Assembly (NCBI GenBank): GCA_947258875.1
Contig: CAMYKB010000005.1
Span: 52,608 to 116,607, forward strand
DNA from: an uncultured Gammaproteobacteria bacterium
GTDB taxonomy: Bacteria; Pseudomonadota; Gammaproteobacteria; CAMYKB01
Length of the DNA: 64,000 nt
Direction: 5' to 3'
In this document: in pieces, positions 30,478-37,914 of the stretch
Layout: each line of letters opens with the position of its first letter
Numbering within the stretch: position 1 is the stretch's first letter
Notes under the pieces: model-generated
Databases searched by the model: none
Seen by the model: only the letters and a program-made list of their open reading frames with translations
Told to the model about the DNA's origin: nothing
Made by a program: the position numbers and the translations under genes

Positions 30478-31017
30478 ATGCCAAAGAAACTGATCCAGCG
30501 CCTCGTTCCAGGCATGAATTCGATACGTGAACACAAATCGCTACACCTGTTCGGCGATTTACTGCACGATCCGAATTTGTGGCACCTCAACCGTCGTTCG
30601 GTTGCCGGCGCATTTGCGGTAGGTCTGTTTACAGCGTTTATTCCCGTCCCTGGGCAAATGCTCATCGCTGCAGCTCTGGCTATATTCTTTCGCGTTAACC
30701 TGCCTCTTTCGGTAATGTTGGTGCTAATAACTAACCCCATCACCATACCGCCCTTGTACTACTTGGCTTACAAAGTTGGCAATGCCATTCTGGGTAATGT
30801 CCCAGGAACATTTAATTTCGAACTCAGTTTCGACTGGCTAGTCAACGGGTTAATCCCTGTGTGGAAACCCTTCCTGCTGGGTTGCTTTGTGCTTGGTGCC
30901 CTGGCTGCACTAATTGGTTACAGTGCTATTCGCCTCTATTGGCGTATGTACGTATTAAGAAACCGTGAGCGACGCCGCTTACGCAAACGTAACGGCACAT
31001 CCAGTGGTGTAAAGTGA
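30478..31017 (+). CDS. DUF2062 membrane protein
   Basis: A 179-residue protein of the DUF2062 family. Diagnostic stretches are RRSVAGAFAVGLFTAFIPVPGQM and LITNPITIPPLYYLAYKVG, followed by a membrane helix (FLLGCFVLGALAALIGYSAI) and a very basic C terminus (RNRERRRLRKRN). The function is unknown. A position between comEC and the lol genes is common in Gammaproteobacteria. The start at 30478 is 72 bases from the chosen comEC start, leaving space for a divergent promoter. Confidence 0.88.
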   Translation: MPKKLIQRLVPGMNSIREHKSLHLFGDLLHDPNLWHLNRRSVAGAFAVGLFTAFIPVPGQMLIAAALAIFFRVNLPLSVMLVLITNPITIPPLYYLAYKVGNAILGNVPGTFNFELSFDWLVNGLIPVWKPFLLGCFVLGALAALIGYSAIRLYWRMYVLRNRERRRLRKRNGTSSGVK

Positions 31018-31027
31018 TGCGGCAGGA

Positions 31028-31723
31028 TTACTGTAAATATAAAACTCCATCCCGGAGTTCATAGACCCTGTCCATATTGCCAGCCAGATGCGCATCATGT
31101 GTCACCACCAGGAAACTGGTATGCAATTGCTCATTCAACTGTAACATCAATTCATAGATATGATCAGCAGTCTTGCGATCGAGGTTACCTGTCGGCTCAT
31201 CCGCCAGTACCGCCTTGGGTTCTGTTACCAGTGCCCGACAAATAGCTACACGCTGACGTTCACCACCTGATAATTCACCCGGTTTGTGTAATAAACGCGC
31301 TTGCAGTCCTACCTTATCCAATATCGATTCTGCGCGCTCCCTGGCTTCATGTGGTTTGAGTCCGCGAATCAGCAACGGCATCGCTACATTTTCGAGAGCA
31401 GTGAATTCCGGAAGCAGATGGTGAAACTGATACACAAAACCCAGAGACTGATTACGCAGTTTGCCACGTGCCGCATCCGAAAGCTTGCTCATGTCGTGGC
31501 CACATACGTGCACATCACCACTAGAGGGAACGTCCAGTCCACCTAGCAAATGCAACAAGGTACTCTTGCCACTGCCGGAGGCTCCAATCACTGCCACTTT
31601 CTCAGCGGGCCCGATATCAAATTCGACACCATTGAGCACATCGGCACTCAGCCCACCTTCTTGGTAGCGCTTGGTGAGCATATGGCAACGGATAACTGAT
31701 GTCTGTGCAGTATTACCTTGCAT
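31028..31723 (-). CDS. lolD: Lipoprotein-releasing ABC ATPase LolD
   Basis: A 231-residue ATPase of the LolCDE complex, which extracts outer-membrane lipoproteins from the inner membrane and passes them to LolA. Walker A is GASGSGKST, signature [14 protein letters not shown], Walker [13 protein letters not shown]. The pattern [23 protein letters not shown] is typical of LolD. It starts five bases after the permease gene stop, so the two form an operon. Confidence 0.94.
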   Translation of the reverse strand: MQGNTAQTSVIRCHMLTKRYQEGGLSADVLNGVEFDIGPAEKVAVIGASGSGKSTLLHLLGGLDVPSSGDVHVCGHDMSKLSDAARGKLRNQSLGFVYQFHHLLPEFTALENVAMPLLIRGLKPHEARERAESILDKVGLQARLLHKPGELSGGERQRVAICRALVTEPKAVLADEPTGNLDRKTADHIYELMLQLNEQLHTSFLVVTHDAHLAGNMDRVYELRDGVLYLQ

Positions 31724-31728
31724 ACCGA

Positions 31729-32976
31729 TTACTCATAACGTAAGGCCTGCGCGGGCTGGGTACGCGATGCCCGCCACGCAGGGTAGATTGTTGCAATGAC
31801 AGAAAGCAAGAATGCGACCGAAGCGACCAACACCACATCAGATGACTGTAGATCTGACGGCAAGTCACTGATGTAATAGATATCGGGTGATAGGAATTTG
31901 GTGCCAAGCAGACCTTCCAGACCAGCAATCAGTTTTTCCAGATTCAATGACAGCAGCACCCCGCCGATGATGCCCAGCATGGTTCCAAATACACCGATAA
32001 AGGTCCCTTGAATCATAAACACAGACATCACACTACGTGGAGTCAACCCCAGTGTGCGCAGTATGGCAATATCCGCCTGCTTATCGGTTACTACCATGAT
32101 TAGCATGGAAACAATGTTAAATGCTGCCACTGCGACAATCAGTGTCATAATGATGAACATCATGGTCTTTTCCATCTGCACTGCACGAAAATAATTCGCG
32201 TGCTGACGCGTCCAGTCGCTGATCCAGTAATCAGCACCCAGGTCATTTTCGAGCTGACGTGTGATAGGCACGATTTTAAACAGGTCATCGACCTTGAGTC
32301 GCAACCCGCTGATACCATCGCGCATCTGATAAAGTTTGACAGCATCATCCAGATGGATCAGCGCCGCATGCCGGTCATATTGCGACATACCGACTTCGAA
32401 AACACCCGTCACGGTAAAGCGGCGTAATCTGGGTAAAATGCCTGCTGGCGTGACACTTGCCTGCGGCGTGATCACCATGATCTTGTCACCAACACCTACA
32501 GACAGCGCGTCTGCCAGCAACCTGCCCAAAATGATACCGTAATCCCCAGCACGAAGATCGGACATCTGCCCCGCAACCATCTTGTCACCCACATCAGACA
32601 CTTTGGGTTCTTCCTGAGGCAAAACTCCACGTATCGAAACGCCGCTGACCAGCTGGCCATTGATTAACATCGCCTGTCCTTCGATGTAGGGCGCTGAACC
32701 TTTAATCTGCGGATATGCATCAAGCTTGGTTGCCAGAGAACCCCAGTCATCCAGACGTCCTCTAAGCTCGGTTACAGTGGCATGCGAAGTCATCCCGAGG
32801 ATACGGGTACGCATCTCGGTCTGAAAACCGTTCATGACGGAAAGTACCGTGACGATGACCGTGATACCCAGTGCAATTCCCAGGATAGACACCAGGGAGA
32901 TGAATGAGATGAAGTGATTACGGCGTTTGGCCCGCGTGTACCTGAGGCCAATAAAAAATTCTATGGGCTGAAACAT
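31729..32976 (-). CDS. Lipoprotein-releasing permease LolC/LolE
   Basis: A 415-residue FtsX-type permease from ATG 32976 ([27 protein letters not shown]); the 18 residues before it on the ORF track are not family-like. One N-terminal helix, a large periplasmic domain and three C-terminal helices ([20 protein letters not shown]) fit LolC/E. Only one permease is present, as in many species where a single LolF-like protein replaces LolC and LolE; a second copy elsewhere cannot be excluded. The sequence alone does not separate LolC from LolE. Confidence 0.92.
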   Translation of the reverse strand: MFQPIEFFIGLRYTRAKRRNHFISFISLVSILGIALGITVIVTVLSVMNGFQTEMRTRILGMTSHATVTELRGRLDDWGSLATKLDAYPQIKGSAPYIEGQAMLINGQLVSGVSIRGVLPQEEPKVSDVGDKMVAGQMSDLRAGDYGIILGRLLADALSVGVGDKIMVITPQASVTPAGILPRLRRFTVTGVFEVGMSQYDRHAALIHLDDAVKLYQMRDGISGLRLKVDDLFKIVPITRQLENDLGADYWISDWTRQHANYFRAVQMEKTMMFIIMTLIVAVAAFNIVSMLIMVVTDKQADIAILRTLGLTPRSVMSVFMIQGTFIGVFGTMLGIIGGVLLSLNLEKLIAGLEGLLGTKFLSPDIYYISDLPSDLQSSDVVLVASVAFLLSVIATIYPAWRASRTQPAQALRYE

Positions 32977-33211
32977 AGCGCGCATTAAAGCACAAAAGAA
33001 CTTTGAAATTGAATCAAAAGATGTGAACAAAGTTTTCTGATGCCGAATCTTTTGAATGAGTTACCGATCTTAAGCATGAACAAGCGCCAGATAGCTCAAA
33101 AACCGACCAATGGTCTAAAATTTCCAACCAGCTCAATAGGCTAGATGACTTTTCTCATCAACAGACTGATGCTATAGTCACACACATAAGCTATCCCATG
33201 GGGAGCCACAC

Positions 33212-33493
33212 ATGCTCAAAAGACTGTCGATCATTAGCTGCGCCATAGCAGGTTTACTGATTTCCGTGCCTGCTGGTGCCGATGTCCTCAAAATTGACGG
33301 CAAGCGCGTCGTTGCAAAGGACAATACGCCCACACGTGGTATGAACAAGTCTCAGGTCAAGCAGCGCTATGGTGCACCTGTTTCAAAGAAGGGCGCCGTA
33401 GGTCAACCGCCCATTTCGAGTTGGGACTACGGCAACTACACGGTGTATTTTGAATATGACAAAGTCCTGCACTCAGTAGTTCGCCGCAATTAA
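33212..33493 (+). CDS. Small exported protein, BamE/SmpA-like pattern
   Basis: A 93-residue protein with a signal peptide (LSIISCAIAGLLISVPAGA) and a short mature domain. The stretch TRGMNKSQVKQRYGAPVSKKG resembles the GMT-x-x-V-x-x-x-x-G-x-P motif of BamE/SmpA-type small envelope proteins, followed by PPISSWDYGNYTVYFEYDKV. The function is unknown. GGGGAGCC lies just before the ATG. It is followed within 60 bases by aguA, and the gap can fold over the aguA ribosome site, suggesting coupling. Confidence 0.7.
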   Translation: MLKRLSIISCAIAGLLISVPAGADVLKIDGKRVVAKDNTPTRGMNKSQVKQRYGAPVSKKGAVGQPPISSWDYGNYTVYFEYDKVLHSVVRRN

Positions 33494-33494
33494 G

Positions 33495-33555
33495 CACCAC
33501 ACCCACCACTGCATACCAAGATATTGTCACTCCCCTCATTAGGTGTGGCGGTGTG
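33495..33555 (+). promoter_or_regulatory. Stem that may cover the aguA ribosome site
   Basis: CCACACC at 33497-33503 pairs perfectly with GGTGTGG at 33542-33548, which contains the AGGTG before the aguA GTG start. CACACC can instead pair with GGTGTG at 33550-33555, over the start itself. A ribosome finishing the upstream gene (stop at 33491-33493) would open the stem. Confidence 0.4.
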
Positions 33556-34611
33556 TCTGTCAAGTTACCGCCCGAATGGGCTCCCCAATCGGCTATTGCT
33601 CTGGTGTGGCCACATGCCAACACAGACTGGGCTGATGATCTCACCGCAGCAGAACAGGCCTATATCGAATTTAGCAGACAGATCACCCGGTATCAGCGGC
33701 TGGTAGTTGTCTGCTACGACACTGCACACCGCGCTCATGTGCAACAGCTGCTCAGCAACGCAAACATCAGCCAGCATCGCGTGGTGCTCACGACAGCCCC
33801 CTCTGACGATACCTGGTTGCGGGATACGGGACCGTTAACCGCGCTGGTGGATAATAAGCCACTGTTACTTGATTTTCAGTTTAATGGCTGGGGAAACCGC
33901 TACGAGTATGCCCTTGACAACCGCATCACCCGCACACTTTATGAGCAGGGCATTTTCCCTAATGTGCAGATTGAGTCTGATGATCTGGTGCTGGAAGGCG
34001 GCAGTATCGAAACCGATGGTGAAGGCACATTATTAACCACCAGCCGCTGCCTGCTCGCTGGCACACGCAACCCGGCGATGGACCGTGACGACATGCAGGC
34101 GAAGCTGACTGTACGTTTTGGAATCAAACGAATTCTCTGGCTGGAATCAGGCTACCTGGCAGGCGATGATACCGACGGACATATCGACAACCTCGCACGC
34201 TTTTGTAATCCCTGGACGATTGCCTATACGGCATGCAATGACGCGAACGATGAGCATTATGTGCCACTGAAAGCCATGCACGAGGAATTGACGACGTTCA
34301 GGGATGATCAAGACAACCCCTACACCCTGGTCGCACTGCCCATCCCGGCAGCTGTGTACAATAGCGACGGCCAACGACTACCCGCCAGCTATGCCAATTT
34401 TCTGATTATCAACGGCGCGGTACTTGTACCGGTGTTTAAAGACCCAGCAGATCAGATCGCACTGGATCGCTTACAATCCATATTCACGGACCGCGAAGTC
34501 AGCGGCATTGATTGCCGTCACATCGTCAAGCAATATGGCGGCCTGCACTGTCTGAGTATGCAACTGCCAGCAGGCGTATTGTCCACCCAATGCGCTAACC
34601 TGCATAAATGA
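33553..34611 (+). CDS. aguA: Agmatine deiminase AguA
   Basis: A 352-residue enzyme converting agmatine to N-carbamoylputrescine and ammonia. Family landmarks are DDTWLRDTGP, QFNGWG, EGGSIETDGEGTLLTT, DDTDGHIDNLARF with the catalytic histidine, and the C-terminal nucleophile region GGLHCLSMQ, which replaces the more usual GGGNIHC. The start is a GTG at 33553 with AGGTG seven bases upstream. aguB begins nine bases after the stop, forming the two-step agmatine-to-putrescine pathway. No arginine decarboxylase gene is visible here to supply agmatine. Confidence 0.93.
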   Translation: MSVKLPPEWAPQSAIALVWPHANTDWADDLTAAEQAYIEFSRQITRYQRLVVVCYDTAHRAHVQQLLSNANISQHRVVLTTAPSDDTWLRDTGPLTALVDNKPLLLDFQFNGWGNRYEYALDNRITRTLYEQGIFPNVQIESDDLVLEGGSIETDGEGTLLTTSRCLLAGTRNPAMDRDDMQAKLTVRFGIKRILWLESGYLAGDDTDGHIDNLARFCNPWTIAYTACNDANDEHYVPLKAMHEELTTFRDDQDNPYTLVALPIPAAVYNSDGQRLPASYANFLIINGAVLVPVFKDPADQIALDRLQSIFTDREVSGIDCRHIVKQYGGLHCLSMQLPAGVLSTQCANLHK

Positions 34612-34620
34612 GCACACATT

Positions 34621-35514
34621 ATGAAAGTCGGACTCGTTCAGCAAACCAATAGCAACGACTACCAGCAAAACCTCGACATGAGTTTGCAAGGTAGCCGTGA
34701 GGCGGCAAAACAGGGTGCACAGCTCGTCTTGCTCCAGGAGCTGCATACCAGCCTGTATTTCTGCCAACGTGAAGACCCTCAGCTGTTTGACCTGGCGGAA
34801 ACCATTCCCGGCCCAACCTGCGAATTATTAGGCGAACTCGCACGGGAACTGAGCATTGTTCTCGTAGGTTCAATATTTGAAAAACGCGCAGCCGGTTTGT
34901 ATCACAATACTGCCGTCGTATTCGATAGCGATGGCAGCCTGGCCGGCAAATACCGCAAAATGCACATCCCGGATGATCCCGGTTATTACGAAAAATATTA
35001 TTTCACACCGGGTGACGCCTCCGAAAGTGGTGGTTTCAAACCTATTAAGACATCACTGGGCAAAGTCGGTGTGCTGGTATGCTGGGATCAATGGTTTCCG
35101 GAAGCCGCACGGCTGATGGCTCTGGCGAGTGCCGATTTATTACTCTATCCCACCGCGATCGGTTGGGACCCTGAAGATCCAGAAGACGAGCAACAGCGCC
35201 AATGCGATGCATGGATAACAAGCCAGCGTGCACATGCCATCGCCAATGGACTCCCGGTATTAAGCTGTAACCGTGTCGGTTTAGAAAACGACCCTACAGG
35301 TGCAACCCAGGGTCACCAGTTCTGGGGTTCAAGTTTTGTCTGCGGCCCCCAGGGCGAGATGCTTGCTCAGGCACCCATTGATCAACCCACTGTACTGGTG
35401 ACCGATATTGACTTGCAACGCAGCGAAGAGATACGTCGCACCTGGCCGTACCTACGCGACCGGCGTATCGATGCCTATACCGACCTCACTCAACGCTATC
35501 GAGACGAGAAATAA
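34621..35514 (+). CDS. aguB: N-carbamoylputrescine amidase AguB
   Basis: A 297-residue nitrilase-superfamily amidase completing putrescine synthesis from agmatine. The catalytic triad regions are visible: Glu in LLQELHTSLYF, Lys in KYRKMHIPDDP and Cys in GVLVCWDQWFPEAARLMAL. YFTPGD and ILYPTAIGW-type segments (LLLYPTAIGWDPEDPEDE) separate AguB from other nitrilases. Length is normal. It follows aguA by nine bases on the same strand. Confidence 0.95.
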   Translation: MKVGLVQQTNSNDYQQNLDMSLQGSREAAKQGAQLVLLQELHTSLYFCQREDPQLFDLAETIPGPTCELLGELARELSIVLVGSIFEKRAAGLYHNTAVVFDSDGSLAGKYRKMHIPDDPGYYEKYYFTPGDASESGGFKPIKTSLGKVGVLVCWDQWFPEAARLMALASADLLLYPTAIGWDPEDPEDEQQRQCDAWITSQRAHAIANGLPVLSCNRVGLENDPTGATQGHQFWGSSFVCGPQGEMLAQAPIDQPTVLVTDIDLQRSEEIRRTWPYLRDRRIDAYTDLTQRYRDEK

Positions 35515-35542
35515 ACGTCTGCCACAGGCTATCGGCACATCT

Positions 35543-35857
35543 ATGGCTGCGAAATATCTGAATGAGCTCTCTGCGCTAGTAAAGCGTATTAGCAACGGCC
35601 AAGACTTCAATGTGAACCTTGAGTGCAAACATTTTTCCAGTGGTGCCGCTCTCTATGCTGATGAAAGAATATGCATTTCCCTGACGCCCGCAGGCTTTGC
35701 AGTCAAGTTGGCGGAATCTTCGAGGAATGAACTGCTGACTCACCACCGGGGCAAACCATTCCGCTATTTTGCTAAAGGCCCCATAAGAAAGGATATTGAT
35801 ACCCGAACAATACGGCGAGATCAAGCGAGTTTACATCTCGCCCGTAGCGAGGGGTAA
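35543..35857 (+). CDS. TfoX N-domain-like protein with a replaced C terminus
   Basis: A 104-residue frame from ATG 35543. The ORF-track start at 35408 lies inside aguB and is not supported. Residues ~25-85 resemble the TfoX/Sxy N-terminal domain: HFSSGAALYADERICISLTP ... FAVKLAESSRNELL ... KPFRYFAKGPIRKD. Family members then continue with a conserved helical end, but here the next bases code, in another frame, for the tail of a GNAT enzyme, so the last ~20 residues (TRTIRRDQASLHLARSEG) are out-of-frame sequence. The gene is probably a truncated relic created by deletion. Confidence 0.55.
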   Translation: MAAKYLNELSALVKRISNGQDFNVNLECKHFSSGAALYADERICISLTPAGFAVKLAESSRNELLTHHRGKPFRYFAKGPIRKDIDTRTIRRDQASLHLARSEG

Positions 35858-36042
35858 AAGCATCGGCGAGCAGACCATGAGTACATTGGAGGCGCGACTT
35901 ATAGATTGCGGCATCAGCACCTCCAGATAGGAGACTGGCACTTTACCTGAAATACGGCTATAAAATAATCAATCCGTTCGGTGAATATGAAGAGGATCCT
36001 TACAGTATTTTCATGGAAAAAGGCTGGCGGATAGTTGAATGA
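35802..36042 (+). pseudogene. Broken GNAT acetyltransferase, 3' part only
   Basis: Two frames read as the second half of one GNAT protein. From 35802, CCC GAA CAA TAC encodes PEQYGEIKRVYISPVARGKS then IGEQTMSTLEARLIDCG, which contains motif A, and ends in TAG at about 35928. From 35941 a shifted frame gives LYLKYGYKIINPFGEYEEDP followed by YSIFMEKGWRIVE and a TGA at 36040-36042. The usual ETGxxQPEALA segment between them is damaged (ETGT remains). The front half is missing and replaced by the TfoX-like sequence, so this is a deletion scar plus a frameshift. Confidence 0.75.
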
Positions 36043-36172
36043 CGGGTCCACGTAAGCACAATCTTCCGTATTTCACTACAAATACACATAAAAACCTGGA
36101 TTATTCTTGCGTGGCTGCGACTCAGGCCTGGGTAGCACATCTGGCCCTGACACGCCCAATGGCAATAATAAT

Positions 36173-36186
36173 ATGATATATATCAA
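36173..36186 (+). promoter_or_regulatory. FNR/Anr-like box before the methyltransferase
   Basis: ATGAT-ATAT-ATCAA differs from the FNR consensus TTGAT-N4-ATCAA at one base. Its centre lies about 77 bases before the start codon at 36257. TATGTA at 36203-36208 or TTTAAT at 36213-36218 could act as the -10, giving an approximate class II spacing. The flanking DNA is AT-rich, which raises the chance of a random match. Confidence 0.45.
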
Positions 36187-36256
36187 TAATTTTTTACGGA
36201 AGTATGTAAAAGTTTAATGGAACCATTACATCCAACGACACGAAGAAGGAACAGAT

Positions 36257-37006
36257 ATGAGCTGTACATATTGTGAGAAAGAAAGTGCGCGTGTGCAAGC
36301 CTTCAAGTCAATCTGGGCCAACGATATCAATGATGTATTTGCAGATGTTGCCAATTATTACGACCGCATAAATAATTTTGCCAGTCTCGGCTTGCTCAAT
36401 CGTATACGCCAGCAATTTCTCTCCACCATTGAAGTACGACCCGATCACAAAGTTCTTGATGTATGCGCCGGTACAAACGTTATTGGTATCGACTTACTAA
36501 AGAAGCAGCCGGATATCGATGTCTATGCTGTAGACAGAAGCGCCGCGATGCAGGATGTCGGTAGAAACCGCGCAAAACAGCATGGTTTCGAAATCAACGG
36601 TTTTATCTGTGATGTTCACAAATTGCCATTCCCTGATAACTATTTTGATGTGGTAACGCTACAGTATGCGACACGCCACTTGCGTGTGATGGATGTGTTT
36701 TCTGAAATCAACCGAGTACTTAAACCGGGTGGGAATTTTTATCACTGCGATATGCTAAGACCAGCCAACAAAATAATAGAGCATGGTTACTACATATATC
36801 TGAGAGCCAGCCTGGCTTTTCTTTCCTGGGCATTCCGCAGTGGATCGGCAGCCGTGAAGTGTCAGGATTACTTCATTGATGCCATTCGTATGTTTTACTC
36901 GACAGATGAACTCTCAAATCTACTAACGGAATTGGGCTTCGCTGACGTCACTGGTAATTCTGTACTGGGGGGTACCGTGGCATTCCATAAGGCATGCAAG
37001 GTATAG
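36257..37006 (+). CDS. UbiE/COQ5-like class I methyltransferase with N-terminal CxxC
   Basis: A 249-residue SAM-dependent methyltransferase. The SAM loop is VLDVCAGTNVIGIDLL, and the order of later motifs (CDVHKLPFPDNYFDVVTLQYATRHL, EINRVLKPGGNFYHCDM) matches the UbiE/MenG quinone C-methyltransferase family. The glycine-rich loop is atypical (CAGTNV for GGTGD). The N terminus MSCTYCEKESARV carries a CxxC not found in UbiE. The likely substrate is a quinone-like ring or lipid, not proven. AGAAGGAACAG precedes the ATG, and an FNR-like box lies upstream, hinting at low-oxygen expression. No other quinone gene is adjacent. Confidence 0.75.
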   Translation: MSCTYCEKESARVQAFKSIWANDINDVFADVANYYDRINNFASLGLLNRIRQQFLSTIEVRPDHKVLDVCAGTNVIGIDLLKKQPDIDVYAVDRSAAMQDVGRNRAKQHGFEINGFICDVHKLPFPDNYFDVVTLQYATRHLRVMDVFSEINRVLKPGGNFYHCDMLRPANKIIEHGYYIYLRASLAFLSWAFRSGSAAVKCQDYFIDAIRMFYSTDELSNLLTELGFADVTGNSVLGGTVAFHKACKV

Positions 37007-37113
37007 CCTCTTTGTTTGTTTGCGCTAAAAGTACAACCCTCATCACATAGCGCGTATGGCACAACGGCCACTAAATAATAGGTCCAGGAACCCTTAATAA
37101 GATGATTTGACAC

Positions 37114-37476
37114 ATGAATCTGTTCTCATTGGTATCCGCAATATTACTGGTCATACTATTGACCGCGTTTATGATAATGTTGCTTCTCGCAATCATTTTC
37201 AACATGAAAATAGGCGCGAAATACCGAACAGTTCTCGCCAGAAAACTCCATGCATTGCGAATGGGTAGTATGTTGACTGCTCTGGGCATTGATGCCGAGG
37301 TCTACTTGCATAGCATCAAAATCAGCGATATTCACAGGCAAATGGAACGCTGTTCGGCATGTGATAATACAGCCCAGTGCGATGAAAAATTGTCTAATAA
37401 TAATGTTGATAGCGATGATATTGACTTCTGTAGCAACAAGGAATCTTTTAAGAGCATGCTTAACAAAACCATCTAA
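37114..37476 (+). CDS. DUF6455-like single-pass membrane protein
   Basis: A 120-residue protein with one strong N-terminal helix (LVSAILLVILLTAFMIMLLLAIIF) and a cytosolic tail. The tail (MLTALGIDAEVYLHSIKISDIHRQMERCSACDNTAQCDEKL ... DIDFCSNKESFKSML) matches the DUF6455 pattern, with three cysteines in CSACDNTAQC and one in DFCSNK. The cysteines could bind a metal or cluster; that is inference. It lies about 110 bases after the methyltransferase on the same strand, and a structured inverted-repeat region begins right at its stop. Confidence 0.65.
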   Translation: MNLFSLVSAILLVILLTAFMIMLLLAIIFNMKIGAKYRTVLARKLHALRMGSMLTALGIDAEVYLHSIKISDIHRQMERCSACDNTAQCDEKLSNNNVDSDDIDFCSNKESFKSMLNKTI

Positions 37477-37534
37477 AACACAATAGAGTAATACACCGCC
37501 GAAATACTCAGGACACCACATCTCCTATTGTGTT
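37477..37534 (+). repeat. Nested inverted repeat after the DUF6455 gene
   Basis: AACACAATAG (37477-37486) and CTATTGTGTT (37525-37534) are perfect 10-base inverted copies. Inside them GAGTA (37486-37490) pairs with TACTC (37505-37509). The outer arm overlaps the DUF6455 stop region. No T-run follows, so this is not a standard terminator. Confidence 0.6.
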
Positions 37535-37548
37535 ATACCCCACTGAGT

Positions 37549-37580
37549 GACACAGACAACCTTTCGCAAGGTTCTGTGTC
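37549..37580 (+). repeat. Strong hairpin, 13 bp with a bulge
   Basis: GACACAG-AC-AACCTT, loop TCGC, then AAGGTT-CTGTGTC: 7 and 6 base pairs separated by a two-base bulge. It lies 14 bases after the nested repeat and has no T-run, so it may be part of a structured RNA or a DNA site rather than a terminator. Confidence 0.65.
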
Positions 37581-37914
37581 GACATCATGGTTGTAGAATA
37601 TCCAGGATCATGCCAGGCAACAGGTATTTTACTTCTACGGCATGCTAGAGATGGCAGCATGCAAAGATCCGAGGTAGTGCGATTGCCCAATCGAGCAGGC
37701 GCACCGCTCAATACCGGGCTCTATCGTCACAGCCTGCAGACTCATAAAAACGCCATGTGGATATCCACTACACTGCATCTGCAGGCCATACTACATCACC
37801 ACATAATCGGGTAAAATCGCACCCACATATAATAATGATATGCTGCGATAGCATAATAGCTCTTTAAATTTGCCTGCTCGCCAAGAAAAGCCGTATAAAC
37901 ATTCATGATGAATA
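37581..37914. other. 334 bases without a supported gene
   Basis: Short ORFs here (37508-37711 minus, 37587-37814 plus) lack ribosome sites and family resemblance. A GCATGC pair at about 37639-37662 forms a small dyad. A TATAAT lies near 37830, and AT-rich DNA precedes the cyclase gene, so its promoter is probably in the last 100 bases. Confidence 0.4.

Noticed and set aside
36122-36150. TCAGGCC/GGCCCTGA hairpin
   Set aside because: Bulged 7-bp stem without a T-run; too weak to call a terminator or regulatory element.
37508-37814. ORFs 37508-37711 (minus) and 37587-37814 (plus)
   Set aside because: They overlap each other, lack ribosome sites and show no family pattern; one runs through the strong hairpin.
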